A model generated the notes under the pieces. The model worked only from the letters and a program-made list of their open reading frames with translations, made no database searches and was not told the DNA's origin. Position numbers and translations under genes: made by a program. This document shows, one piece after another, positions 14,390 through 22,620 of a DNA stretch of 41,532 bases (the stretch's first letter is position 1; each line of letters opens with the position of its first letter). The stretch is from positions 127,711 through 169,242 of the forward strand of contig NZ_QVFV01000002.1 of NCBI RefSeq assembly GCF_004212215.1, given 5' to 3'. Origin of the DNA: Leptolyngbya iicbica LK. Lineage in GTDB: Bacteria > Cyanobacteriota > Cyanobacteriia > Phormidesmidales > Phormidesmidaceae.

Positions 14390-15130
14390 CTACAGCTTCA
14401 GGCGGTGTAGGGTCGTCACCACCGTCAGCAGCCACAGCAGCCCGATCGCGATGCCCACCACTACGTCACTGGGCCAGTGGGCGCCCAAGACTAGCCGCGA
14501 ACTGATAATCAGGCCGATGTAGCCGATCGCTGCGATCGCGATCAGGCTGCGCTCGACCCAATTGCGCGTCGCCCGCCCCCATAGGTAGGCGAGCAGACCA
14601 TACACGGTGATCACCACCACGGTATGCCCCGAGGGAAACGAGTGTAGTCCAGAGGCCGCGACGCCATCGGCAATCAGGCCGGGGCGATCGCGGTTCCAAT
14701 AGCCCCAGCCAATCCACACCAGGGCAAACTGCAAGCTGTAGGCGGCCAGCATGGTGGCCACTAGCAAGGGCTGCGATCGCGCCACCATAATGCCGACAAA
14801 GATCCCGACGACGGGCAACATGCCGAGCAGATTTCCCGGTGATTCCCAAGTAATCGAACGGGCAAAATTGAGCGGCAGTTGCTCCGCCACGACGGGGAGC
14901 CAGCGGGCGTCCCAGGCTTGCAGTCCCTGATCGACTTGCGTTTTTGCGGCAATGGTCATGGCAAAAGTCAGCAAGGCGCAGATACCCAACCCCAGAGCCA
15001 GCGTTCCAGCCCACTGTTGCCAAACGGGACTCGGAATTTTTCGACTATCGTGCCAAAAGCGATACCATCCCCGCTTGAGGATTTGCAGGCTAGTCCAACG
15101 GTTCATCAATCTGACCAGGCAATGGGGCAA
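14390..15130 (-). CDS. PAP2 superfamily phosphatase (membrane)
   Basis: The 246-residue membrane protein has five to six hydrophobic segments and the PAP2 phosphatase motifs. These are NRDRPG (Arg-Pro of motif 1), PSGHTVVV (motif 2) and SRLVLGAHWPSDVVVG (motif 3, SR.....H...D). Family members remove phosphate from phosphatidate, phosphatidylglycerol-phosphate or undecaprenyl-pyrophosphate. The Lys normally six residues before the motif 1 Arg-Pro is not evident, so substrate is open. ATG 15130 is first in frame. It runs convergent to the SDR gene and divergent from the small membrane protein/transporter pair. Confidence 0.85.
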   Translation of the reverse strand: MPHCLVRLMNRWTSLQILKRGWYRFWHDSRKIPSPVWQQWAGTLALGLGICALLTFAMTIAAKTQVDQGLQAWDARWLPVVAEQLPLNFARSITWESPGNLLGMLPVVGIFVGIMVARSQPLLVATMLAAYSLQFALVWIGWGYWNRDRPGLIADGVAASGLHSFPSGHTVVVITVYGLLAYLWGRATRNWVERSLIAIAAIGYIGLIISSRLVLGAHWPSDVVVGIAIGLLWLLTVVTTLHRLKL

Positions 15131-15352
15131 AAGAGGGCAACTCGTGTCGTGAGCCGCGATGGTGTGTCGTAGTGTACGGTGCTCCCTGGCCTCTGACCTG
15201 TCCCCAGAGATAGACCTTTGGGGGTGACTTGCCGCCCCTCCTAGCAGGATGCCTCAGACGGATGATGTCGGGAGCCGCCGTTGCCACCACGATAAAACTG
15301 TGATTTCTCTGAGCCGAAATTGCACTGTACTGCTGAACTACAGGGTCTACGA

Positions 15353-15514
15353 ATGAAAGACCGTCCTCCTAAGAGTCGTCCCAGCAATGTCATTGCCTAT
15401 GTCGCGCTCGGCATTGTCAGCTTGATTGGCCTCTTTTTATTGGGGCAAACCCTCAAATCGTTTGAGTCAGAGAGCCAGCGATCGCACCCCCGCATCGCGG
15501 TCAATCGGACGTGA
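15353..15514 (+). CDS. small single-pass membrane protein (53 aa) upstream of sugar transporter
   Basis: The frame opens at TTG 15320, but ATG 15353 gives a sensible 53-residue protein. It has a basic N-terminus (MKDRPPKSRPSN), one hydrophobic helix (about residues 11-31) and a charged tail. The stop TGA (15512-15514) overlaps the GTG start of the transporter at 15511 in a GTGA overlap, a sign of translational coupling. It may be a small accessory subunit of the transporter; that is inference from position only. It could also simply be a leader peptide. Confidence 0.55.
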   Translation: MKDRPPKSRPSNVIAYVALGIVSLIGLFLLGQTLKSFESESQRSHPRIAVNRT

Positions 15515-16869
15515 CCCCAGACCGCATGACCATTGAATCGTCAAAATTTCGCCGATTGGCCCACATGAATTTGGGATTTTGGGGCATGCAGGTTGGCAAT
15601 GGTCTACAAACGGCTAACGCTAGCGCCATTTTCGAAGGGTTGGGTGCTGAACCGAGTCAGTTGCCAATCTTGTGGTTGGGCGCTCCCTTGGTGGGACTGG
15701 TGGCGCAGCCGATTGTGGGACAGTTGAGCGATCGCACCTGGAATCGCTGGGGGCGTCGCCAACCCTACTTTCTCGCCGGAGCCCTGGTCGGCACTGTAAC
15801 CCTCATCGCGTTGCCGTTATCAACCCAGTTGTGGCACGCGATTGCCCTGTTTTGGCTATTGCAACTTGGCTTAAATATCGCTATTGCGCCTGCCCGTTCC
15901 TTCGTTGGCGATCTCCTGCCTCCTGCTGAGCGCACCTTGGGCTATGCCGTTCAGGGCTTTTGTGTGGGCCTGGGCACGATTGTCGCGTCGGGGCTACCCT
16001 GGCTGCTGCAACGTATCGGTCACTTATCATCCGTCGCCGAATCGGGAACGCCCCCCGCCATTGTCGGGGCTTACATCGCCGGAGCCGGATTGCTGCTAGG
16101 CGGCACGCTCTGGACCTTCTGGCAAATCGACGAGCCGCCCCCGCCCGACGAAGCCGAATCGACTGACACCCCCGACGCCCGAACTCCGCCCTGGCAGGCA
16201 ATCGCTCGCGCCCTCGGCACGATGCCCCCGATGATGCGCCAGCTGATTAGCGTGCAAACCTTTACCTGGGCGGGCATCTACTGCACCTTTTTATATCTGC
16301 CGACCGCGATCGCCTTCAACGTGTTTGAGGCCCCCAATCGCCAGTCTTCCAGTTACGTCCACGGCATTGAGTGGGCGGGGGTCTGCATTGCGGCGTACAA
16401 CTTGGTGTGTTTAGGAGTTTCGTTTGGTCTGCCTGCCCTGACCCGGCGCTGGGGCCGCGTCACCGTTCACGCCACCTGTCTACTGACTGGGGCCGCTGGG
16501 CTGATCTCCCTGGGCTGGATTCACAACCAATACCTCGTTTTGCTCCCCATGGTCGGAGTCGGCATCGCCTGGGCCAGTATTTTGTCCATTCCCTATGCCT
16601 TGCTGATGGACGAATTGTCGGAAGCCAACAGCGGCGTCTACATGGGGATCTTCAACGGCTTCGTCACTCTGCCCCAACTGGTCATGTCCTTAGGCTTCGG
16701 GTGGATTATGACCACATTGCTGCACGGCGATCGCCTCTGGGCGTTGATGCTGGGGGGCAGTTTTCTGGGCGTGGCGGCCTTGCTGACGTTACGGATATCA
16801 ACGGGAATCGCCAGCGACGAACCCCGCGAAGTCAGGAGGCGCGATCGCCTGGCAGCCGCTGAAGACTAG
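15511..16869 (+). CDS. MFS sugar transporter, SLC45/sucrose-transporter-like
   Basis: The 452-residue protein has about twelve hydrophobic segments. The first-half signature reads GLVAQPIVGQLSDRTWNRWGRRQPY, with RWGRRQPY at residues 79-86. This motif is typical of SLC45/plant SUC-type sucrose-proton symporters and of related glycoside transporters of the major facilitator superfamily. It probably moves a disaccharide or other sugar across the inner membrane. Direction and substrate are not determined. GTG 15511 overlaps the stop of the 53-residue gene; ATG 15526 is an alternative start five codons in. Two GH13/phosphoketolase genes 7 kb away handle related carbon, but there is no operon link. 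Confidence 0.85.
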   Translation: MTPDRMTIESSKFRRLAHMNLGFWGMQVGNGLQTANASAIFEGLGAEPSQLPILWLGAPLVGLVAQPIVGQLSDRTWNRWGRRQPYFLAGALVGTVTLIALPLSTQLWHAIALFWLLQLGLNIAIAPARSFVGDLLPPAERTLGYAVQGFCVGLGTIVASGLPWLLQRIGHLSSVAESGTPPAIVGAYIAGAGLLLGGTLWTFWQIDEPPPPDEAESTDTPDARTPPWQAIARALGTMPPMMRQLISVQTFTWAGIYCTFLYLPTAIAFNVFEAPNRQSSSYVHGIEWAGVCIAAYNLVCLGVSFGLPALTRRWGRVTVHATCLLTGAAGLISLGWIHNQYLVLLPMVGVGIAWASILSIPYALLMDELSEANSGVYMGIFNGFVTLPQLVMSLGFGWIMTTLLHGDRLWALMLGGSFLGVAALLTLRISTGIASDEPREVRRRDRLAAAED

Positions 16870-17188
16870 CGACAGTTCTCTCTGGGGGAAGATGTCGCGA
16901 TCAGGCCAGGCCATTTACAGTGCAATTAATTAATTGTCGTTCCCACCAGTCCTAGCGCGGGAAGATCCGTGAGCCCGCACATCGCGACAACCTTGCGACT
17001 GCGCCCGCATCGGTTCAGGACTTCTCCCAAGTCAGCCGGTGGAGCGATTCTCAGACTTCGATTTTGCTCATTTATGTGGTGTTGAGGCAGCAGCAGATGT
17101 TTCCCAAGGGGCTAGCTTAGGACATCTGCGAGTAAAGCAAGTTCGAGGCCTTCCCGTAGTGACCTACCCACAATATCGAGGCCGCATC
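16870..17188. other. intergenic region without recognisable gene
   Basis: A plus-strand frame opens with GTG at 17039 and runs into the DUF1816 gene, but its first 50 codons do not look coding. No repeat, hairpin or RNA gene was recognised here. Confidence 0.45.
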
Positions 17189-17464
17189 ATGAACGCTTTC
17201 TTTCAAGTAATTTTCGATTGGCTCAGCTCATTCTTTGGGTTCTTAAAGCCCGGTCCAGATCAGGCTTGGTGGGTTCGAATTAAAACAGAAAATCCCGAAT
17301 ATACTTACTATTTTGGACCGTTTGAAAATCGCGAGATCGCCCATTCTAAGCAACCCGGCTTCATCGAAGATTTGCGGGCCGAGAATGCTGTCGTTTCTCA
17401 CTGCACAGTAGAACAATGTGCTCCCCCTCGACCGACCATTCAGGGACATCATCAGCCCGTCTGA
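17189..17464 (+). CDS. DUF1816 domain protein (91 aa)
   Basis: I choose ATG 17189, because the conserved region begins shortly after it. The protein has a short hydrophobic N-terminus (FFQVIFDWLSSFFGFL). A DUF1816 domain follows: WWVRIKTENPEYTYYFGPFENREIAHSKQPGFIEDLRAE (residues about 29-68, quoted in parts: WWVRIKTENPEYTYYFGPF and KQPGFIEDL). DUF1816 is a cyanobacterial family of unknown role, found alone or fused to CpcD-like phycobilisome-linker segments. The tail carries two Cys. No partner gene is adjacent. Confidence 0.85.
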   Translation: MNAFFQVIFDWLSSFFGFLKPGPDQAWWVRIKTENPEYTYYFGPFENREIAHSKQPGFIEDLRAENAVVSHCTVEQCAPPRPTIQGHHQPV

Positions 17465-17562
17465 TGCCGTTATAATTCACTGCTCTCATCCTCCTCGGGT
17501 GCATCCCAGTTTCGTTACCCTCACCCTAAATCCCTCTCCCAGGATTGGGGACTTGTCCGGCC

Positions 17563-17590
17563 CCCCTTCTCCCAGTTTTGGGAGAAGGGG
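17563..17590. repeat. perfect 12-bp hairpin in a CCTTCTCCCA-type intergenic repeat
   Basis: CCCCTTCTCCCA (17563-17574) pairs perfectly with TGGGAGAAGGGG (17579-17590) around GTTT. The flanks (CCCTCACCCTAAATCCCTCTCCC at 17518-17540, in parts CCCTCACCCTAAATCCC) belong to a widespread cyanobacterial intergenic repeat style. It lies between the DUF1816 gene and the next plus-strand gene. Confidence 0.75.
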
Positions 17591-17730
17591 TTGGGGGATG
17601 TAGAGCCTTGCTCTTCCCGCAGGGTGGGCCAATTTTCAAAAGTGGGATGCACCCTCATCCTCAGAGAAAAATCAAAGGAATATCGCCGCGCTCAAAGCGC
17701 TGCTTTTGTGTCGAATTCAATATATTTTGT

Positions 17731-18513
17731 ATGGCTACTGGTACTCAACCAAAATCGGATTTGGAAGTCTTAGAGCAGGGAAATCTCTACTTTCTCTACC
17801 GACCTAAAGTGGAGCAAGAAACGGTTCATTCAACCGAGGATATTCAGCGAATTCATATGGTTATCGGTCCTCACGGTCGCCAATGGTTTCGGCTGATCAC
17901 ACTGGGCAAAAAATCATTACCCGATTTGCAGACCGACAACCAACAAGGTTGGTGTTTTGTGGAAACGGTTACGGACTCGGCCAAAGCCCTGGAGGCGGGC
18001 CTGCGTCGCGAAGTGTACGAAACTAAAACTCGGGGCGATCGCACCCAGCCTGCCGTCCGTCCTGTGGGTGAGGGTGTGTACCAACTCGTTGTGGATGATG
18101 ACGGTCAAACCCGTTTGGTGTACGCGCTGGAACTGCCCCATGACTTGGGTCCTGCCCAACAAGCGCTGAATATTAATCAGACGGGCAACTACGTAATCAG
18201 CATCAAAAATCCTGAACAGCCCTCTCCCGAGGGACTCGGATTTCAGCAAGGCGATCGCACTGCCGACTTTCCTCAAGATTTGCAGGATGAGTTCCGCGAG
18301 CGCACATTTATCGCCGCGAATCCTCCCCACTTTTTAGACTATGTGGGTGCAGAAATTTTGCTGATCAGCACGGCATCTGAAGATGCCCAAAATATCGGGG
18401 GTCAGCTGCAGCCGCAAGCGGAAGATGAGACGACCTCAGAAGCCATTAATAAACTGCGGATGCGCAAAACTCGCCATCCTTTAGAACCTTTGCTCACCGG
18501 AGAGTTAACGTAA
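17731..18513 (+). CDS. conserved hypothetical protein (260 aa)
   Basis: The frame opens earlier, at 17545 inside a repeat, but ATG 17731 is where protein-like sequence begins. The 260-residue soluble protein has LEQGNLYFLYRPKVE near the N-terminus. It then has IHMVIGPHGRQWFRLITLGKKSLPD, a TRGDRTQPAVRPVGEGVYQLV stretch, VYALELP, and GNYVISIKNPEQP. The C-terminus has a LDYVGAEILLI segment. I recall similar proteins, conserved in Proteobacteria and cyanobacteria, annotated only as hypothetical. No catalytic motif is obvious. It is followed by the Cys-less rhodanese gene 170 bases downstream on the same strand. Confidence 0.75.
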   Translation: MATGTQPKSDLEVLEQGNLYFLYRPKVEQETVHSTEDIQRIHMVIGPHGRQWFRLITLGKKSLPDLQTDNQQGWCFVETVTDSAKALEAGLRREVYETKTRGDRTQPAVRPVGEGVYQLVVDDDGQTRLVYALELPHDLGPAQQALNINQTGNYVISIKNPEQPSPEGLGFQQGDRTADFPQDLQDEFRERTFIAANPPHFLDYVGAEILLISTASEDAQNIGGQLQPQAEDETTSEAINKLRMRKTRHPLEPLLTGELT

Positions 18514-18680
18514 AGAGCACAATTGCTGATGATTTTTAAGGCTTGAATTTGACCGCTCAACTGTGAATTTATGGCTAGAGTTTGCCCAAGCGATCGCCGT
18601 CAAGCTTACGCCAAAAGAGGGATGTAAGACCTGGTCGATATCAATCACACTCATGATTGTAAATAATCCTATTTAATTCT

Positions 18681-19082
18681 ATGGTCGGCCTTCCCGATGC
18701 CATCAGTGCGACTCAAGAACTGGCAACCGAACTCTCCCCCGCCCCCGTAACCTTTAATCGCGTGTCGTCAGCAAAGGCACTCAAACGGCGGCTGGACTGG
18801 GGAAAACCAGATTTAACCATTATTGATGTGCGCGATCGCCGCAGCTTTAATCAAGAACGGATCACCGGCGCAATTTTGGTGTCGCTAGATGCGCTCGTTC
18901 ATCAAGTAAAAAACACCCTCGAAACGAGTCGGGATATCTACATATATGGCACCGACGACGGGGATATCATCAATGCGGCCTCTCAACTCGATGCGGCAGG
19001 CTTTCATCGGGTCGCCATCCTAGAAGGGGGATTGCAAGAATGGAAATTAGCTCAAGGTCCTACTGAGGGACGGGCTGCGTAA
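18681..19082 (+). CDS. rhodanese-like domain protein, no active-site Cys
   Basis: The 133-residue protein has a single rhodanese domain: LTIIDVRDRRSFNQERITGAI (in parts TIIDVRDRRSF and ERITGAI), then a C-terminal AILEGGLQEWKLA. The active-site loop, where sulfurtransferases carry Cys, reads IYGTDDGDI. There is therefore no catalytic Cys, and a regulatory or binding role is more likely than sulfur transfer. An N-terminal extension of about 30 residues precedes the domain. ATG 18681 is the only plausible start. The gene lies 206 bases before the GMC oxidoreductase gene in the same direction. Confidence 0.85.
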   Translation: MVGLPDAISATQELATELSPAPVTFNRVSSAKALKRRLDWGKPDLTIIDVRDRRSFNQERITGAILVSLDALVHQVKNTLETSRDIYIYGTDDGDIINAASQLDAAGFHRVAILEGGLQEWKLAQGPTEGRAA

Positions 19083-19288
19083 AGGCTGGGCGATCGCTGA
19101 CTACCCTACGGTCTCTTCCCGCTTGGCTATCTGCTCGGCATTCATCGGTATGGCACATTCACCCAGGTGCACCATCTTTCATTGCTCAATTATTCGACGT
19201 TGAAGGCTTCTCCTGCTCTGACGCTCTAAGCTGGTCGCTTCCTGTTAGTCCCCAATCACTGTTTTTCACGTCTCCTAATCGTCTATTT

Positions 19289-20806
19289 ATGGCTTCTCAC
19301 TACGACATCATCATTATCGGCTCAGGGGCGGGAGGCGGTACCTTGGCCTATGCGCTAGCACCTACCGGTAAACAGATTTTGCTCATTGAGCGGGGCGATT
19401 ACTTACCTCGGGAAAAAGCCAATTGGGACCCGGACGCGATTTTTACCGAAGGGCGCTACCAAACCCAGGAAAGCTGGTTAGATGCCCACCTGCAGCCATT
19501 TAGTCCTGAGGCTTATTACGTTGTTGGGGGCAATACCAAACTCTATGGCGCGGCGCTACAACGAATGCGAGCAGCCGACTTTGGCGATGTGCACCATGCT
19601 GAAGGGCGGTCTCCAGCATGGCCCCTGACATATGAGGAATTCGAGCCCTACTACACCCGAGCCGAAAGCCTTTTCAAAATTCACGGTCAACGGGGCGAAG
19701 ACCCCACAGAGCCGCCGATGTCAGCCGAGTATCCGTTTCCCGCCTTCCCCCATGAGCCGAGAATTCAAACCGTCGCGGATCAACTGGCGGAGCAAGGACT
19801 GCATCCTCTGCATTTGACGCTAGCCCTCGATCTCCACGTTACTGACCCGAGTCACAGTCCTTGCATTCGGTGTGATACCTGCGATCCCTACCCTTGTCTC
19901 GTTAATGCCAAGTGCGATGCCCAAGTGACCTGTGTCGACCCGGCCCTTGCGTTTGATAATGTCACCCTGTTAACGAAGACTGAGGTGACTCGCCTGCTGA
20001 CATCGGCAACGGGCGATCGCATCGACCAAGTCGAAATCCAAACGCACCAGGGCACCGAGTATCTGTCGGCGGATACGGTGGTGGTGTCGTGTGGGGCCAT
20101 CAACTCAGCTGCGCTGCTGTTGCGCTCAGCCAACGAGGCCCATCCCAACGGGTTAGCCAACTCGTCTGATCAGGTGGGGCGCAACCTGATGAAGCACAAT
20201 CATTCAGCTTTAATTGCGATCTCGCCCACCCCCAATCCGACCGTTTTTCAAAAGACCCTGGCCATCCATGATTACTACTTTGGCGGGCCAAACCAAGACT
20301 ATCCCCTCGGGCAGATTCAACTTACGGGCAAAGCCAAATGGCAGCGCTTGCAAAAGATGGCCCCGACGGAGTTGCCCCAGCCCTGGCTAGAGTATCTGTC
20401 GCATCACTCGGTGGACTGGTGGATTACGACGGAAGATCTGCCTGATCCCAATAATCGCGTGACGCTGACCCCAGAAGGCCGCATTCAAGTTCACTTTACG
20501 CCCAATAATCTCAAGCCCCATCAAGAATTGATTCAACTTTTAGAGCAACACCTTAAGCCCTTGGGGTTTTACTTGTTTTGGCACAAAACGATGGATACGG
20601 CTGTGGCCTGGCATCAAATCGGCACCTGCCGCATGGGACCAGACCCGGCAAACAATGTGCTAGATGTCCATTGCCGTAGCCATGATGTCGAAAATCTATA
20701 CGTCGTGGATGCGAGCTGTTTGCCATCCATGGGAGCCATGAATCCCACATTATCTATTATTGCCAATGCCCTAAGAGTCGCCGATCACTTAAAATCCACG
20801 TTCTAA
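19289..20806 (+). CDS. GMC family FAD-dependent oxidoreductase
   Basis: The 505-residue protein has the Rossmann FAD-binding motif GSGAGGG (residues 11-17), VVGGNTKLYGAAL, and the C-terminal GMC stretch WHQIGTCRMG...VDASCLPSMGAMNPTLSIIA. GMC enzymes oxidise alcohols, sugars or choline using FAD. A Cys-rich insertion (CIRCDTCDPYPCLVNAKCDA, about residues 192-211) is unusual and could bind a metal or cluster. It resembles the Cys-rich segments of some GMC dehydrogenase subfamilies. ATG 19289 is first in frame and the N-terminus lacks a signal peptide. The gene appears monocistronic and is followed by repeat copy 2. Confidence 0.9.
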   Translation: MASHYDIIIIGSGAGGGTLAYALAPTGKQILLIERGDYLPREKANWDPDAIFTEGRYQTQESWLDAHLQPFSPEAYYVVGGNTKLYGAALQRMRAADFGDVHHAEGRSPAWPLTYEEFEPYYTRAESLFKIHGQRGEDPTEPPMSAEYPFPAFPHEPRIQTVADQLAEQGLHPLHLTLALDLHVTDPSHSPCIRCDTCDPYPCLVNAKCDAQVTCVDPALAFDNVTLLTKTEVTRLLTSATGDRIDQVEIQTHQGTEYLSADTVVVSCGAINSAALLLRSANEAHPNGLANSSDQVGRNLMKHNHSALIAISPTPNPTVFQKTLAIHDYYFGGPNQDYPLGQIQLTGKAKWQRLQKMAPTELPQPWLEYLSHHSVDWWITTEDLPDPNNRVTLTPEGRIQVHFTPNNLKPHQELIQLLEQHLKPLGFYLFWHKTMDTAVAWHQIGTCRMGPDPANNVLDVHCRSHDVENLYVVDASCLPSMGAMNPTLSIIANALRVADHLKSTF

Positions 20807-20836
20807 ATTCGCCTAAAGCACATAAAACCACGTCTA

Positions 20837-20998
20837 AGTTGCAAACTGGAGTTGTGCTGCCACCTCAAAACCTCACCTAGCCTCTCCTTGGCAAGGAGAG
20901 GAATCAGACTGTTATTGAGCCTCTCCTTGAGAAGGAGAGGTGCCGCAGGCGGTGAGGTCGAACAATCTCAAAACTCCACTGCTGAACCTAGATGAGGC
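20837..20998. repeat. dispersed repeat, copy 2 (uninterrupted)
   Basis: Copy 2, in inverse orientation to copies 1 and 3, contains CCTCACCTAGCCTCTCCTT at one end and GGTGCCGCAGGCGGTGAGG at the other. Two internal hairpins of the type CCTCTCCTT..AAGGAGAGG lie between. It is about 162 bp and uninterrupted, so it serves as the reference for the insertion in copy 1. Confidence 0.8.
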
Positions 20999-21175
20999 TT
21001 CTTTGTCTAGCCATTAGGATCGATGGGTTGAATCCGCTACATTTCATTTTTTTTTCGAACCATCTAACGCAAATAATACGATGAGGTGAATCACTCCGTT
21101 CAAGGGGAGAAAGCGCGATCGCCCCATTTTACTTCTTAGCTGGAATGCTCCCATCATGCCAAGCGGCATCGCAAT

Positions 21176-21207
21176 AAAAAACAGTGCCAACTAAAGCGTT
21201 AGCACTG
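21176..21207 (-). terminator. rho-independent terminator of the GlsB/YeaQ-like gene
   Basis: On the minus strand CAGTGCTAAC / GTTGGCACTG makes a 10-bp stem (one G-T pair) with a 6-base loop, followed by six T. It lies about 120 bases past the stop of the minus-strand gene at 21326. Confidence 0.85.
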
Positions 21208-21325
21208 CTGAAATGGCTGTTGAAATATGTTTGCAAAGAGACGTGAAAACCAGCGAATCTATCTGAGAAATCCACCTAAATGGAGATAGACATGCTTCAA
21301 TCTGTCCTGTTCTAACTGATCACTA

Positions 21326-21601
21326 TTAAGTCGCTTTAGCAAACTGCTGCCAGATAAAGATAGCGATGAGGGCACCAACGACGGACAAAATAATCCCCAA
21401 AATATTGAGACCAGCCGACGTAATAGTAAGACTACCAGTGGTAATCAAAGTCGCGATGGTGCCGCCGACAAAGGACCCGACAATCCCTAAAATTAGGGCA
21501 CTCAGCCAACCGCCGCGTTGATGACCCGGATAAATGGCTTTAGCGATCGCGCCGACAATAATGCCGACCACTACCCAGATGATAATCCCAAGTAAAGACA
21601 T
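21326..21601 (-). CDS. GlsB/YeaQ/YmgE family small membrane protein
   Basis: The 91-residue protein is almost entirely hydrophobic with three predicted helices. It has the Gly-rich family pattern: GIIVGAIAKAIYPGHQRGG, ILGIVGSFVGGTIA, and a final ILSVVGALIAIFIWQ. These 'transglycosylase-associated' proteins are stress-induced and of unknown biochemical role; the old name is misleading. The ATG at 21601 is preceded by AGGAGC, a good ribosome site. The gene has its own terminator at 21176-21207, so it is monocistronic. Confidence 0.9.
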   Translation of the reverse strand: MSLLGIIIWVVVGIIVGAIAKAIYPGHQRGGWLSALILGIVGSFVGGTIATLITTGSLTITSAGLNILGIILSVVGALIAIFIWQQFAKAT

Positions 21602-22045
21602 ACTTTGCTCCTAAGCAATAAATGAGTACATCTAGCATCGAAATTTTTCATCTAATTGGCATCTATCGTCTGGGATAAGAAAACTAGTCATAGGGGAGGA
21701 TGTTTAGATCCCTAAACGCTAGAAGTACCCAAATCATGCCGATCATCTTTAAGATTTATAAAGACAAATAGAGCCGGAATGGTTCTATTTTTTCTGCCGA
21801 CGTTTGCGACTTCAAATGGTTTTTATACCAATCGTCCATGACGTAACGGCATCATCCCCATCGATGAAAAGTGGCGTTGTAGGGTGCATTGCTCCGCGAA
21901 TGCACCGCTGTTATTAGAGCAATTTAACCGATTGATCGTTCTTACAAAAACTCACTCCTTAGTCAGAGGAATCGACCTCGATAAACCCTTTACGGTGAGA
22001 AAACAAGCATTCACTAATGCTTAGCCGGAATGAAAAATCGAAACT
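21602..22045. other. intergenic region with one repeat hairpin
   Basis: This 444-base region between divergent genes holds the hairpin at 21883-21906 and otherwise AT-rich sequence that presumably contains both promoters. No gene is visible. Confidence 0.5.
21883..21906. repeat. GGTGCATT/AATGCACC hairpin
   Basis: An 8-bp perfect stem (GGTGCATT 21883-21890, AATGCACC 21899-21906) with loop GCTCCGCG. This form recurs as a dispersed intergenic hairpin in many cyanobacteria, from memory. Confidence 0.6.
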
Positions 22046-22618
22046 GTGAATTCTCAAGTTAGCCAATCACAGAGTTCTCACGCTCAGCCCACTAATTTTT
22101 TAAACCAGTTGTGTGTCGGACAATCGTTAGACGCCACTTTAGAAAAGATGTTGCCTTGGCTGGGAGACCAGTTGCAGTGCGATCGCGTATTTCTGTACGT
22201 GCGATCGCCGGATACTCAACGAGGGCGCGTGCCGTTTTGTTGGGTCCGCCGGCCTGAGATGCCCAAGATTTATGATCCCGACTGGAAGTATGAACCAGCC
22301 GATTTGCCTCAGCGGGATCCGATGTTTGCCGCAGCCCTCAAAGCTCAGCCCAGTCTTTTCATTGAGGATGTAGAAACGGCAAATCCGCGTCAGGTGAATC
22401 GCGACTTTGAGCAGCAAAACTTTAGCCATCGGGCGTTGATTCATGGGCACCTGTGCATTGAGCGAAAGCTGTGGGGCGTTTTACAGCCTTGTGTATTTGA
22501 CCATCCTCGCCAATGGAGCCAGCGCGATCGCCACCTCATCGAACAAGTCGTCGGCTGGCTCGCACCGCTGACCAGAGAGTACGTTGACTGTTATGCCCCC
22601 CAACCTGAGCACTGCTGA
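22046..22618 (+). CDS. GAF-domain protein (190 aa)
   Basis: The protein is essentially one GAF domain. It has a leading helix (NFLNQLCVGQSLDATLEKML), then LQCDRVFLYVRSP, a central loop and the late strand HGHLCIERKLWGVLQP. The final helix is RDRHLIEQVVGWLAPLTREY. The Leu-Cys-Ile position in 'HLCIE' is where bilin- or small-molecule-binding GAF domains often differ. A conserved chromophore Cys in the usual context is not evident, so it is probably not a cyanobacteriochrome. The start is GTG 22046, with no in-frame ATG earlier. It ends two bases before the DUF3891 gene, so the two are certainly co-transcribed and probably co-functional. Confidence 0.8.
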   Translation: MNSQVSQSQSSHAQPTNFLNQLCVGQSLDATLEKMLPWLGDQLQCDRVFLYVRSPDTQRGRVPFCWVRRPEMPKIYDPDWKYEPADLPQRDPMFAAALKAQPSLFIEDVETANPRQVNRDFEQQNFSHRALIHGHLCIERKLWGVLQPCVFDHPRQWSQRDRHLIEQVVGWLAPLTREYVDCYAPQPEHC

Positions 22619-22620
22619 CC

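Noticed and set aside
14390-15023. 185-codon alternative minus frame inside PAP2
   Set aside because: It overlaps the PAP2 gene, whose own frame carries the PSGH and SR.....H...D motifs.
17545-17730. 62-codon N-terminal extension of the 260-residue hypothetical
   Set aside because: The extension reads through a hairpin repeat, and conserved protein sequence starts at ATG 17731.
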